From: Marinitoga piezophila KA3
GTDB taxonomy: Bacteria; Thermotogota; Thermotogae; Petrotogales; Petrotogaceae
DNA: 64,000 nt
Assembly: GCF_000255135.1 (NCBI RefSeq)
Contig: NC_016751.1
Span: forward strand, 248,001-312,000
Direction: 5' to 3'
Numbering within the stretch: position 1 is the stretch's first letter; each line of letters starts with the position of its first letter. The notes under the pieces were generated by a model that saw only the letters and a program-made list of their open reading frames with translations, ran no database searches and had not been told where the DNA came from. Position numbers and translations under genes: made by a program. Below, one piece after another: positions 46,442 to 53,978 of the stretch.

Positions 46442-46618
46442 ATGGTGATAAAAATCAAAAAAATAAAATTATATGATTATGAAGAATATAAGGAAAATGC
46501 TTTTAGAAAAAATCCAAGGTTAAAAGAAGCTTATGATAGTCTTGAAGAGAAGTATAAAGCAATAAGTCAAGAGATAATTAATAATATGAATTTGGTTAAA
46601 AAGGATAAAGATATTTAA
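46442..46618 (+). CDS. Antitoxin-like remnant (N-terminal HigA/XRE arm)
   Basis: 58 residues from ATG 46442, or 54 if translation begins at the ATC at 46454, which lies 6 nt after GGTG in GGATGGTG. The sequence DYEEYKENAFRKNPRLKEAYDSLEEKYKAIS matches the N-terminal arm of HigA-type antitoxins (YKEELLKDPEVRKEYDxLExEY), but a stop comes before the helix-turn-helix. No toxin gene adjoins. Most likely a truncated antitoxin left at the array end. Confidence 0.45.
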   Translation: MVIKIKKIKLYDYEEYKENAFRKNPRLKEAYDSLEEKYKAISQEIINNMNLVKKDKDI

Positions 46619-46668
46619 ATGCGCAACAACTTGTTTCGCAATTTTCAATTTTGTTAATTACCAAATTA

Positions 46669-46690
46669 GGGCAACAAGCTGTTGCCCTGT
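46669..46690. terminator. Hairpin between antitoxin remnant and secreted protein gene
   Basis: GGGCAACA and TGTTGCCC form a perfect 8-bp stem with a 3-nt loop between converging genes. The U-tracts on both sides are modest (TGTTTATT on the plus strand), so strength is uncertain. Confidence 0.6.
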
Positions 46691-46693
46691 TTA

Positions 46694-47224
46694 TTAAAAT
46701 CTTCCTCTTCCACCATGACCTCTACCTCTTGGTGCTGGTTTTGCATATGCTCCAGGTTGTGCTGGATATTGTGTCTGTGATGCATATCCTGTTCCTCTTG
46801 CTGAACCTCTAAAACCGTTTAATAATACTTCTTCTCCGTCTATTTTTGTTTCTGCTGGTCTAAAGATTTTTTCTCCATTTATTTCCACCGACCATCCTGT
46901 TACTTCCATTGTTTGTCCTATTTCTAAACTTCCAGCAAAATATGCATTTGCATGTAATTCTATTTCTTCTCCTGCTTCTGTTTTAACTTTTATTTCCAAT
47001 AATCCTGGATAATCCTCATTTTCTTCTATTGATTCAATTACTCCAGTTACTGTTAGCATATTTTCTTCAGTAAATAAATATCCACCTGGTACTCCTTGAT
47101 AATTTTGATACATTGGTACTGTTCCTGACGTTTCTTGATATACCCTTGGTGCATTTGCATTAAATGCAAAAATTGAACCTGTCATCAATCCACCTACTAA
47201 TAATGCTGTTAATAATTTCTTCAT
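46694..47224 (-). CDS. Secreted OB-fold-like protein with Arg/Gly-rich tail
   Basis: 176 residues. Signal peptide (KKLLTALLVGGLMTGSIFA), then one beta-rich domain: LTVTGVIESIEENEDYPGLLEIKVKTEAGEEIELHANAYFAGSLEIGQTMEVTGWSVE, the pattern of a small OB-fold (as in YgiW/YdeI-type stress proteins), and a low-complexity end with APRGRGHGGRGRF. Exported, perhaps a binding protein for metal ions or nucleic acid, but I do not recognise the family. GGAGGTGTTATT before the ATG. Four phased TAAG boxes lie in the promoter, pointing to two-component control. Confidence 0.65.
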   Translation of the reverse strand: MKKLLTALLVGGLMTGSIFAFNANAPRVYQETSGTVPMYQNYQGVPGGYLFTEENMLTVTGVIESIEENEDYPGLLEIKVKTEAGEEIELHANAYFAGSLEIGQTMEVTGWSVEINGEKIFRPAETKIDGEEVLLNGFRGSARGTGYASQTQYPAQPGAYAKPAPRGRGHGGRGRF

Positions 47225-47287
47225 AATAACACCTCCATAGTAATTTTGTTTTTTTATTTTTTGTTTTCCTTCCTGTCTTTCGATACT

Positions 47288-47343
47288 TATATATTAACCT
47301 TTAAAACTTAAAGAAAACTTAGTTTTCACTTAGAAATTCCTTA
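47288..47343 (-). promoter_or_regulatory. Four TAAG direct repeats, 11-bp period, upstream of a -10 box
   Basis: On the minus strand TAAG occurs at 47343-47340, 47332-47329, 47321-47318 and 47310-47307, exactly one helical turn apart, each preceded by C or T. The last lies next to where the -35 should be, and TATATA (47293-47288) can be the -10. OmpR/PhoB-class activators bind such half-site arrays. The gene's start codon is about 65 nt downstream. Confidence 0.6.
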
Positions 47344-47497
47344 AAATTTTTACTCATTAAGAAAAAATTGGTTTTTTGGTTATAACTTATAATAATTCCG
47401 TTTAATTAAAAGTCATTATTAATAATAGCATTTTTTAATATAAAAAAAATATGTTATATTGTAAATAATGAAAAATTTCACGGAAGGAGGGTATCAC

Positions 47498-47605
47498 ATG
47501 AATAAATTAGCATTTGTAAGATTTGAATTATTACAATTTGATAGTGGGAGAAGTGTGTCTACTTCATGTGATAACCTCGCTCAAATAAAGGTCAATTGTT
47601 GTTGA
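47498..47605 (+). CDS. 35-residue peptide ORF, Cys-Cys C-terminus, ahead of ABC exporter
   Basis: Reads MNKLAFVRFELLQFDSG, then RSVSTSCDNLAQIKVNCC and stops. GGAAGGAGGG sits 6 nt before the ATG, an excellent ribosome site, and TGTTATATT (near 47452-47460) can be an extended -10. Followed by two terminator hairpins, another small ORF and a heterodimeric ABC exporter. It may be a leader peptide whose translation decides termination, as known for bmrB ahead of bmrCD in Bacillus, or a precursor peptide exported by the transporter. The three Cys near the end fit either. No homologue recognised. Confidence 0.6.
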   Translation: MNKLAFVRFELLQFDSGRSVSTSCDNLAQIKVNCC

Positions 47606-47622
47606 ATATAGACATAAAATTT

Positions 47623-47707
47623 GGGCTATGGTTATCACACCATAGCCCATTTTTTATATTTATCTACATAAAGGGCTATGGTGTATTTATACCATAGCCC
47701 TTTTTTA
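47623..47707 (+). terminator. Twin terminator hairpins with the same stem
   Basis: First: GGGCTATGGT (47623-47632) with ACCATAGCCC (47639-47648) and ATTTTTTAT. Second: AAAGGGCTATGGT (47670-47682) with ACCATAGCCCTTT (47691-47703) ending in TTTTTT. Because the stems are nearly identical, the 5' arm of the first can pair with the 3' arm of the second, and the inner two arms with each other, giving alternative folds. They separate the peptide ORF from the exporter genes. Confidence 0.85.
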
Positions 47708-47741
47708 TAAATTTTTCACAAAATTTAAGGAGGGGATTTTT

Positions 47742-47861
47742 ATGAAAAAGTATAAGAATGATTTTTTGCTGAAAAACAAAAAAACATCATATTATGAAGG
47801 TTTTGACGTTATGGACAAGTTAAAAGATATTCTAATTGAACTAAAACGCTCACAGATTTAG
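47742..47861 (+). CDS. 39-residue peptide ORF directly before ABC exporter
   Basis: MKKYKNDFLLKNKKTSYYEG followed by FDVMDKLKDILIELKRSQI. AAGGAGGGG stands 6 nt before the ATG. Basic N-terminus and an amphipathic C-terminal helix. The exporter's own ribosome site (AGGAGG) overlaps its stop codon, so it is translationally linked to the ABC genes. Function unknown; could be a small regulator of the exporter or a peptide substrate. Confidence 0.5.
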   Translation: MKKYKNDFLLKNKKTSYYEGFDVMDKLKDILIELKRSQI

Positions 47862-47872
47862 GAGGTTATATC

Positions 47873-49603
47873 ATGAAAAGTATTTTAAAATATGTTTCTC
47901 AACAGAAAAGATTTATTATTATTGCATCTTTATGCCTAATTGGCGGAGTATCAGCAGAGCTGATACTCCCATACCTGAATAAAATTGTTATAGATGACAT
48001 TATCGTTGGTGGGAAAAGAAACTTATTATTTCCTGTTTTATCCGGTATATTTTTTATAACTATCTTCAGAGCATTAATGGGGTATTCTCAGGAATTTTTA
48101 TTTGATTTTACTGGTTCTCAGATAAGCAAAAATATCAAAAACGACCTTTTTAAACATATTCAAAAGTTACCTTTTACCTATTTTGATAAAACTAACACTG
48201 GAGAATTAATGTCCAGAATAGGAGAAGATGTAGATAATATCTGGAATGCTCTTGGTTTTGGAATAAGTATTGCTGTTGAGTTTGCATTATATTTTATTCT
48301 TGGAAGTCTTGTTTTATTTTATTTAAACTGGAAACTCGCTTTAATTAGTTTAATTTCAGCTCCTGCTATTGCATATCTTGCAACTAAATTAGAAAATGAA
48401 ATAGGAAAAGCATTTGATAAGATAAGCGATCAGGCTGCTGTGATAAATACCACAGCTCAGGAAAATATTTCTGGCGTTCGTCTTGTTAAAGCCTTTGCAA
48501 GAGAAAAATATGAAATCATGAAATTTTTAAAATTAAATAACGAAAACTATGAATTAAATCTTGAAAAATCTCGAATATGGGGCAAATATTTTCCCACAAT
48601 TGAATTTCTTGGCAATGGCGCTTTAATACTAGTTGTAACTGTAGGTGGAGCTTTAGTAATAAAAGGAAATATATCTATTGGTACTCTTGTTGCTTTCAAC
48701 GGTTATATGTGGATGATTGTATGGCCAATGCGACTAATAGGATGGCTTTCCAATATTTTTTCTCAGGCAAATGCTTCAGCTAAAAAAATAGAAAAAATTT
48801 TAAAGGAAGATACGGAAGATTTTAAAGGAATAAAGATTGAAAAATTAAATGGTGAGATTGAATTTAAAAATGTAAGTTTTAAATATGATAATGAATACGT
48901 ATTAAAAAATATAAATTTTAAGATTAAACCTGGAAAAACACTTGCAATAATGGGTCCAACTGGATGTGGAAAAAGTACATTAATAAGTTTATTATCCAGA
49001 TTTTATGAAATCGATGAAGGTGAAATTTTAATTGACGGAATAAATATAAAAGATTTTTCTTTAAACACACTTAGAAAAAATATAAGCTATGTTTTCCAGG
49101 ATACTTTTCTATTTTCAGATACAGTAAAAGAAAACATAAAATATGGAAAAGACAATATTGATGATAAAGAAATAATAAGCGCCTGTAAAGAAGCACAGGC
49201 TTATGATTTTATTATGAAATTACCAGAAAAATTTGACACAATTATTGGAGAAAGAGGGCTGGGATTATCGGGAGGCCAGAAACAAAGATTAACAATTGCA
49301 AGAGCGCTTATAAAAAAAGCTCCTATAATAATTTTTGATGATGCAACTTCAGCTCTTGATATGGATACAGAATATGAATTATTAAAAAGTATATATTCAA
49401 AAGAACTACAAAACACAAAAATTATTATTGCTCATCGAATCTCTGCTGTAAAAAATGCCGATGAAATAATTTATCTTGATAATGGCGAAATCATCGAAAG
49501 AGGAACACATGATGAATTATTAAATATGAAAGGAAGATATTATGAAATTTATGCTGAGCAATTTAAGGACTTTGAGGATTTAATTGAAGATGAGGTGGTA
49601 TAA
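47873..49603 (+). CDS. ABC exporter half-transporter, subunit with degenerate ATP site
   Basis: 576 residues: a six-helix type IV exporter membrane domain, then a nucleotide-binding domain with Walker A GPTGCGKST, signature LSGGQKQR and Walker B IIIFDDATSALD. The catalytic Glu after Walker B is Asp, as in the TM287 subunit of the T. maritima TM287/288 heterodimer. It pairs with the next gene, which starts right after its stop. Typical substrates are drugs, lipids or peptides; there is no peptidase (C39) domain. Confidence 0.88.
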   Translation: MKSILKYVSQQKRFIIIASLCLIGGVSAELILPYLNKIVIDDIIVGGKRNLLFPVLSGIFFITIFRALMGYSQEFLFDFTGSQISKNIKNDLFKHIQKLPFTYFDKTNTGELMSRIGEDVDNIWNALGFGISIAVEFALYFILGSLVLFYLNWKLALISLISAPAIAYLATKLENEIGKAFDKISDQAAVINTTAQENISGVRLVKAFAREKYEIMKFLKLNNENYELNLEKSRIWGKYFPTIEFLGNGALILVVTVGGALVIKGNISIGTLVAFNGYMWMIVWPMRLIGWLSNIFSQANASAKKIEKILKEDTEDFKGIKIEKLNGEIEFKNVSFKYDNEYVLKNINFKIKPGKTLAIMGPTGCGKSTLISLLSRFYEIDEGEILIDGINIKDFSLNTLRKNISYVFQDTFLFSDTVKENIKYGKDNIDDKEIISACKEAQAYDFIMKLPEKFDTIIGERGLGLSGGQKQRLTIARALIKKAPIIIFDDATSALDMDTEYELLKSIYSKELQNTKIIIAHRISAVKNADEIIYLDNGEIIERGTHDELLNMKGRYYEIYAEQFKDFEDLIEDEVV

Positions 49604-51358
49604 ATGAATTTAAAATTTGAAAAAACAAAAACTATTTTAAGAATATTTTCATACTTAAAACCGTTCTTTAAACAAACAATTATGGTTATTTTTCTTATGA
49701 TTATAGTAATGGGTATTAATTTAATAAACCCCTATTTCTTTAAAATAGCTATAGATAAATACATTGCAAATAATAATCTCAACGGTTTAATAATAGTTGG
49801 AGTAGCTGTAATGTTTTTAAACCTGCTCTCACTTTTTATTTCAAGAATGCGCATTATATTAATGGGTAAAATTACAAATAAAATCGTTGTGAATATTAGA
49901 CATGAATTATACGAACACATACAAAAACTTTCATTTTCCTTTTTTGATACTAAACCTGTAGGAAAAATTTTAGCACGTGTTGTGAATGATGTAAATTCAC
50001 TTCAACAACTATTTTCTAATAGTATAACAAGTTTAGTACCTGAATTTTTAACTCTTGTTTTTGTAGCAATAATAATGTTTTCGATGAACTTTAAACTAGC
50101 CCTTGCATCAATGATAATATTGCCATTTCTGCTTTTTGGTTTATTTCTAATTGAAAACATTAGTAGAAAACGATGGATGAATTATAGAAAAAACCGTTCT
50201 GAATTAAATGCTTTTACACATGAAGATATATCAGGAATTAGAATTATTAAATCGTTTACTGCTGAAAATAAAACAAATAAAAAATTCAGATTTTTAACTC
50301 AAAAAATGATGAATTCATTTGTTAATGCTGTAAAAATAAATGATTGGTTCTGGGCAATGGTTTTGGTTTCCTGGGGAATTGGAAGTGTTGTTGTATTTTA
50401 TTTAAGTACCAAAATGATAGATTTAAATGAAATAACCGTTGGAACTGTTGTAGCTTTTATTGGTTATATAGGTATGTTCTGGAGACCTATTATGAATTTA
50501 AGTAATTTTTATAACTCGCTTGTTACCAATATTTCAGCAGCAGAAAGAATATTTGAGATACTGGATACTAAACCACTTATTGTTAATTCAAAAAATGCCA
50601 GAATTATGCCTGAAATAAAGGGAAAAGTTGAATTTAAAAATGTATATTTTTCATACGATAAAGAAATTATATTAAAAGACATGTCTTTTAAAGTAAATGC
50701 AGGAGAAACTATAGCTCTAGTCGGACCAACCGGTGCAGGAAAAACAACTGTAATTAATTTAATTAGCAGATTTTACGATCCCCAAAAAGGTAAAATATTA
50801 ATTGATGGAATAGATATTAAAAACGTGGATCTTGAATCTTTACGCTCTCAAATGGGAATTATGCTGCAGGATACATTTCTATTTTCAGATACTATAAAAG
50901 AAAATATTAGATATGGAAAATTGGATGCCACAGATGAAGAAATTATCAATGTTGCTAAAGCTGTTCATGCTCACGAATTTATTATGAAATTAGAAAAAGG
51001 TTATGATACAAAAGTTAACGAAAGAGGTGTAAGATTATCAATTGGAGAAAGACAATTAATCTCTTTTGCAAGAGCCTTACTCGCAAATCCAAAAATCTTA
51101 ATTTTAGACGAAGCGACATCAAATATTGATACACACACAGAAAAATTAGTACAAGATGGGATTAAAAAATTATTAAAAGGTAGAACATCATTTGTTATTG
51201 CTCATAGACTATCCACAATTAGAAATGCCGATAGAATATTTTATATTGATAATGGAAAAATCATTGAATCCGGGAATCATGATGAACTAATGTCTAAAAA
51301 AGGATTTTATTACAATTTATATCTTTCACAATTTAAGTTTCTTGAAATAGGTGCATAA
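49604..51358 (+). CDS. ABC exporter half-transporter, catalytic subunit
   Basis: 584 residues with the same layout. Walker A GPTGAGKTT, Walker B ILILDEATSNID with the catalytic Glu present, His switch IAHRLST. Its signature motif is altered to LSIGERQL instead of LSGGQ, so the site it makes with Walker A/B of its partner is the degenerate one and the other site is canonical. That is the TM288/BmrD arrangement. GAGGTGGT at the end of the first gene is its ribosome site. Confidence 0.88.
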   Translation: MNLKFEKTKTILRIFSYLKPFFKQTIMVIFLMIIVMGINLINPYFFKIAIDKYIANNNLNGLIIVGVAVMFLNLLSLFISRMRIILMGKITNKIVVNIRHELYEHIQKLSFSFFDTKPVGKILARVVNDVNSLQQLFSNSITSLVPEFLTLVFVAIIMFSMNFKLALASMIILPFLLFGLFLIENISRKRWMNYRKNRSELNAFTHEDISGIRIIKSFTAENKTNKKFRFLTQKMMNSFVNAVKINDWFWAMVLVSWGIGSVVVFYLSTKMIDLNEITVGTVVAFIGYIGMFWRPIMNLSNFYNSLVTNISAAERIFEILDTKPLIVNSKNARIMPEIKGKVEFKNVYFSYDKEIILKDMSFKVNAGETIALVGPTGAGKTTVINLISRFYDPQKGKILIDGIDIKNVDLESLRSQMGIMLQDTFLFSDTIKENIRYGKLDATDEEIINVAKAVHAHEFIMKLEKGYDTKVNERGVRLSIGERQLISFARALLANPKILILDEATSNIDTHTEKLVQDGIKKLLKGRTSFVIAHRLSTIRNADRIFYIDNGKIIESGNHDELMSKKGFYYNLYLSQFKFLEIGA

Positions 51359-51421
51359 ACAAAAGTGTAACCTTAAAAATTAGAATATATTGTGATAATA
51401 AATGAGTTTATACTATAATTT

Positions 51422-51456
51422 AAGCCAGCCAGGATCAATCCTGGCTGGCTTTTTTA
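51422..51456. terminator. Bidirectional terminator between ABC exporter and trpB2
   Basis: AAGCCAGCCAGGA and TCCTGGCTGGCTT form a 13-bp GC-rich stem with a TCAA loop, then TTTTTT. It lies between converging genes. Confidence 0.92.
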
Positions 51457-52731
51457 TTAAGAATACGCTGTTAAATCAAGAAGCCCATGACCGGACAATG
51501 TAAATACAATAACCTTCTCTTCTTTATTTTCTTTTGCTTCAATTGCTTCCTTAATTGCACCAGCAATTGCATGGGAAGATTCAGGAGCTGGAACAATACC
51601 TTCTAATTTCGCAAACAATTTTGCAGCTTCAAAAGTTTCATCCTGTGAAAAAGCTACAGCATCTAAAAGCCCTTCATGTTTTAACCTTGCAATAATTGGT
51701 GCAGAACCGTGATAACGTAATCCACCTGCATGAATCTTAGGAGGAATAAATTCTTTTCCCAGTGTATACATTTTCATTAAAGGAGTTAAACCTGCAGTAT
51801 CGCCATTATCGTATCTATACTCACCTTCAGTTAAAGAAGGACAGGACTTCGGCTCACATGCAAGAAATTTAATATTATCATTAGAAAGTTTTTCTGGAAC
51901 AAACGGCAAAATTGTTCCACCAAGATTGGAACCTCCACCGTGACATCCTATAACAACATCAGCACTTTCATTAATCTTTTCAAGCTGTTTCTTAATTTCA
52001 AGTCCTATTATACTCTGATGCAATAAAACATGATTTAAAACACTGCCGAGAGCATATTTTGCATTCTTTTTGGTAAATACAACTTCCAATGCTTCACTAA
52101 TTGCTATTCCTAAACTACCTGGATTATCTTCATCCATTGAAATCATCTTTTTACCAAATTCAGTATCTAAACTTGGACTTGGAGTAACCTTACCATTAAA
52201 AAGATTAATAAGATGTTTCCTCATTGGCTTTTGTTCAAAACTTGTCTTAACCATATATACCTCTATGTTCAATCCAAATTTTAGACCTGCATAAGATAAA
52301 GCGCTTCCCCATTGTCCAGCACCTGTTTCAGTGACAAGAGTATCAACACCAGAAATTTTATTATAATATGCCTGAGGAATAGAAGTATTAGTCTTATGAC
52401 TGCCGGTTGGAGAAACACCTTCATATTTATAATAAATCCTTGCAGGTGTTTCAAGGTATTCTTCAAGATTAGTTGCTCTAATAAGTGGTGTTGGCCTGAA
52501 AATTGCATATTCCTCTAAAACTGCATCAGGAATCTTTATATATCTCTCCTTTGTAACTTCCTGCTCTACAATTGGTTTTGGAAAAATTGCCTCTAATTCT
52601 TCTGGTTTCATTATTTCCTTAGTTTGTGGATTTAAAGGTGGATCAAGTTCAAATGGCAAATCAGCTAATGCATTATACCAGTATTTTGGCATCTCCTCAA
52701 CAGACAAATAAACTCTTTCTCTTTTACCCAT
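51457..52731 (-). CDS. trpB2: TrpB2-type tryptophan synthase beta
   Basis: 424 residues. The PLP lysine is in [11 protein letters not shown], the substrate loop Glu in [11 protein letters not shown], the phosphate cup GGGSNLGG. The long N-terminal extension and the wording are those of TrpB2, not the TrpA-bound TrpB1. TrpB2 makes tryptophan from indole and serine and is thought to salvage indole; some act on phosphoserine instead. No trpA or other trp gene is near, which fits. Preceded by a structured leader with terminator (52770-52977). Confidence 0.9.
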   Translation of the reverse strand: MGKRERVYLSVEEMPKYWYNALADLPFELDPPLNPQTKEIMKPEELEAIFPKPIVEQEVTKERYIKIPDAVLEEYAIFRPTPLIRATNLEEYLETPARIYYKYEGVSPTGSHKTNTSIPQAYYNKISGVDTLVTETGAGQWGSALSYAGLKFGLNIEVYMVKTSFEQKPMRKHLINLFNGKVTPSPSLDTEFGKKMISMDEDNPGSLGIAISEALEVVFTKKNAKYALGSVLNHVLLHQSIIGLEIKKQLEKINESADVVIGCHGGGSNLGGTILPFVPEKLSNDNIKFLACEPKSCPSLTEGEYRYDNGDTAGLTPLMKMYTLGKEFIPPKIHAGGLRYHGSAPIIARLKHEGLLDAVAFSQDETFEAAKLFAKLEGIVPAPESSHAIAGAIKEAIEAKENKEEKVIVFTLSGHGLLDLTAYS

Positions 52732-52769
52732 AAAACCAACCCCTTTCTTTCAAATTTGTAATTTAAAAT

Positions 52770-52977
52770 AAAAAAACCGGATATCCAATTTGGATATCCG
52801 GTGACTGCCTACATTAATTAATAATCACTCGCTTTAATGCCTCATTTTTCCGAAGCATGACAAAGCAGTAGACACCCACCGGGCGTCCACCACCAATTTA
52901 CGCTATTAAAATTTGTATTTACAACTATATTTCTATTATAATAATTTCCCATACACAAAACCTCTTTATAATAATTT
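52770..52977 (-). ncRNA. Structured leader with terminator upstream of trpB2 (candidate riboswitch)
   Basis: About 200 nt between a good promoter and trpB2. Minus-strand elements in order: GACGCCC/GGGTGTC hairpin (near 52885-52869), outer pairing of GGTG and ACTGC with GCAGT and CACC, an inner GCTTT...AAAGC stem holding ATGC/GCAT (near 52866-52831), and an 11-bp terminator stem ACCGGATATCC/GGATATCCGGT followed by seven T (52802-52770). The first T-box and SAM-I signatures I looked for are absent. The ligand is unknown. It need not be tryptophan. Confidence 0.5.
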
Positions 52978-52983
52978 TCATAT

Positions 52984-53012
52984 ATTATACTACAAAAATT
53001 TCAAAAAGTAAA
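52984..53012 (-). promoter_or_regulatory. Promoter of the trpB2 leader
   Basis: Minus strand TTTACT (53012-53007), 17-nt spacer, TATAAT (52989-52984). The start would be near 52977, giving a leader of about 245 nt up to the trpB2 ATG. Confidence 0.65.
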
Positions 53013-53083
53013 GTCTTCCACCAAAAATAATGTATAATATATTATATTAAATATAAAAACTCATGAAAGGAGAAAAATGGAAA

Positions 53084-53893
53084 ATGAAAATAAATACAGA
53101 AATAATAGATACATATTTAATGGAAAAAAATTTAAAAAAAATCTCAAACAATAAAATCTTTTCTCTTATTGAAAATGGAAAAATTTTATTTGAAGCACCT
53201 CCAGAGGAATCTTATCAAAAAATTAAAAACACTTATAATTTATTCAAAAATATCATTTTTTCATTTAAACCTTGTAATTATAATATATGGAAAAATATAT
53301 TTGAAATATCTGATAATACAGATAATAGCTTCATTATTTTCCCAATCATTGGCGCTCCATCTCCCTACGAAGCAATGATAAGATATGATGAAAACGGAAA
53401 TACTTTGATGATTTTCGATATATATTTACTTGGAAAAAATATTGACAATCTTCCAAAGTTAAAAGAAAATATATCCTTATTAATCACTCATGAATTAGCT
53501 CATTACTACATTCATCAAAGATTTCAATATCCACAAAAAATCGAAAATCAATTAAAATATTTATTTTTTGACGAGGGATTTGCACATTTTTTATCCTATT
53601 CAAATAACATAGAACAAATTAATTGGAACGAAAAAAAATATATTAAAAAAAGAGAATATTCATATGAAATGTTAAAAGAAAAATTGAAAAATAAATTAGA
53701 TAAAAATCTTTTAATAAAGGGAATTACAGCAAATAATTATTGGGATAAATATATTGCAATATCAGGAATGTTCGCCATTATAGATTTCTGGCATTCAAAC
53801 AATAAAAAACTTGATTCATTAAAATTATTATATAAAAAAGGACCAGAATATCTGTGGAATTTCTGGGAAATCAATTATTTAACAAAAACTTGA
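53084..53893 (+). CDS. Uncharacterised gluzincin-type metallopeptidase
   Basis: 269 residues from the ATG at 53084 (AAAGGAG about 11 nt upstream; an ATG at 53063 adds only 7 residues). HExxH zinc motif in LLITHELAHYYIHQRF near residue 140 and a downstream glutamate in FFDEGFAHFLSYSN, the layout of clan MA gluzincins with peptidase MA-like domains. No signal peptide seen, so likely cytoplasmic. The substrate is unknown. A decayed copy of its 3' end lies at 33205-33359, next to the cas operon. Confidence 0.7.
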   Translation: MKINTEIIDTYLMEKNLKKISNNKIFSLIENGKILFEAPPEESYQKIKNTYNLFKNIIFSFKPCNYNIWKNIFEISDNTDNSFIIFPIIGAPSPYEAMIRYDENGNTLMIFDIYLLGKNIDNLPKLKENISLLITHELAHYYIHQRFQYPQKIENQLKYLFFDEGFAHFLSYSNNIEQINWNEKKYIKKREYSYEMLKEKLKNKLDKNLLIKGITANNYWDKYIAISGMFAIIDFWHSNNKKLDSLKLLYKKGPEYLWNFWEINYLTKT

Positions 53894-53894
53894 T

Positions 53895-53936
53895 AAAAAA
53901 ACAGCGACGTTTTAATAAACGTCGCTGTTTTTTATG
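53895..53936. terminator. Bidirectional terminator
   Basis: ACAGCGACG and CGTCGCTGT arms with an AT loop, A-run before and T-run after. It ends the peptidase gene and is the last host-like feature before the integrative element. Confidence 0.85.
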
Positions 53937-53978
53937 GCAGCCCCACCCCGTATTAAACGGAATAGTAAAACCACAGTA

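Noticed and set aside
46150-46458. Open frame of about 100 residues on the minus strand across the CRISPR repeats
   Set aside because: It is made of translated repeats (FQFLIGTVES-type periodicity) and has no ribosome site.
52776-52912. ZTP (pfl) riboswitch on the plus strand, suggested by CCACCGGGCG
   Set aside because: The terminator T-run is on the minus strand, the core GGTCGTG motif is missing and the plus-strand gene has its own upstream region.
53937-53978. Exact attL core of the integrative element
   Set aside because: No right end or empty site is visible, so no core can be named.
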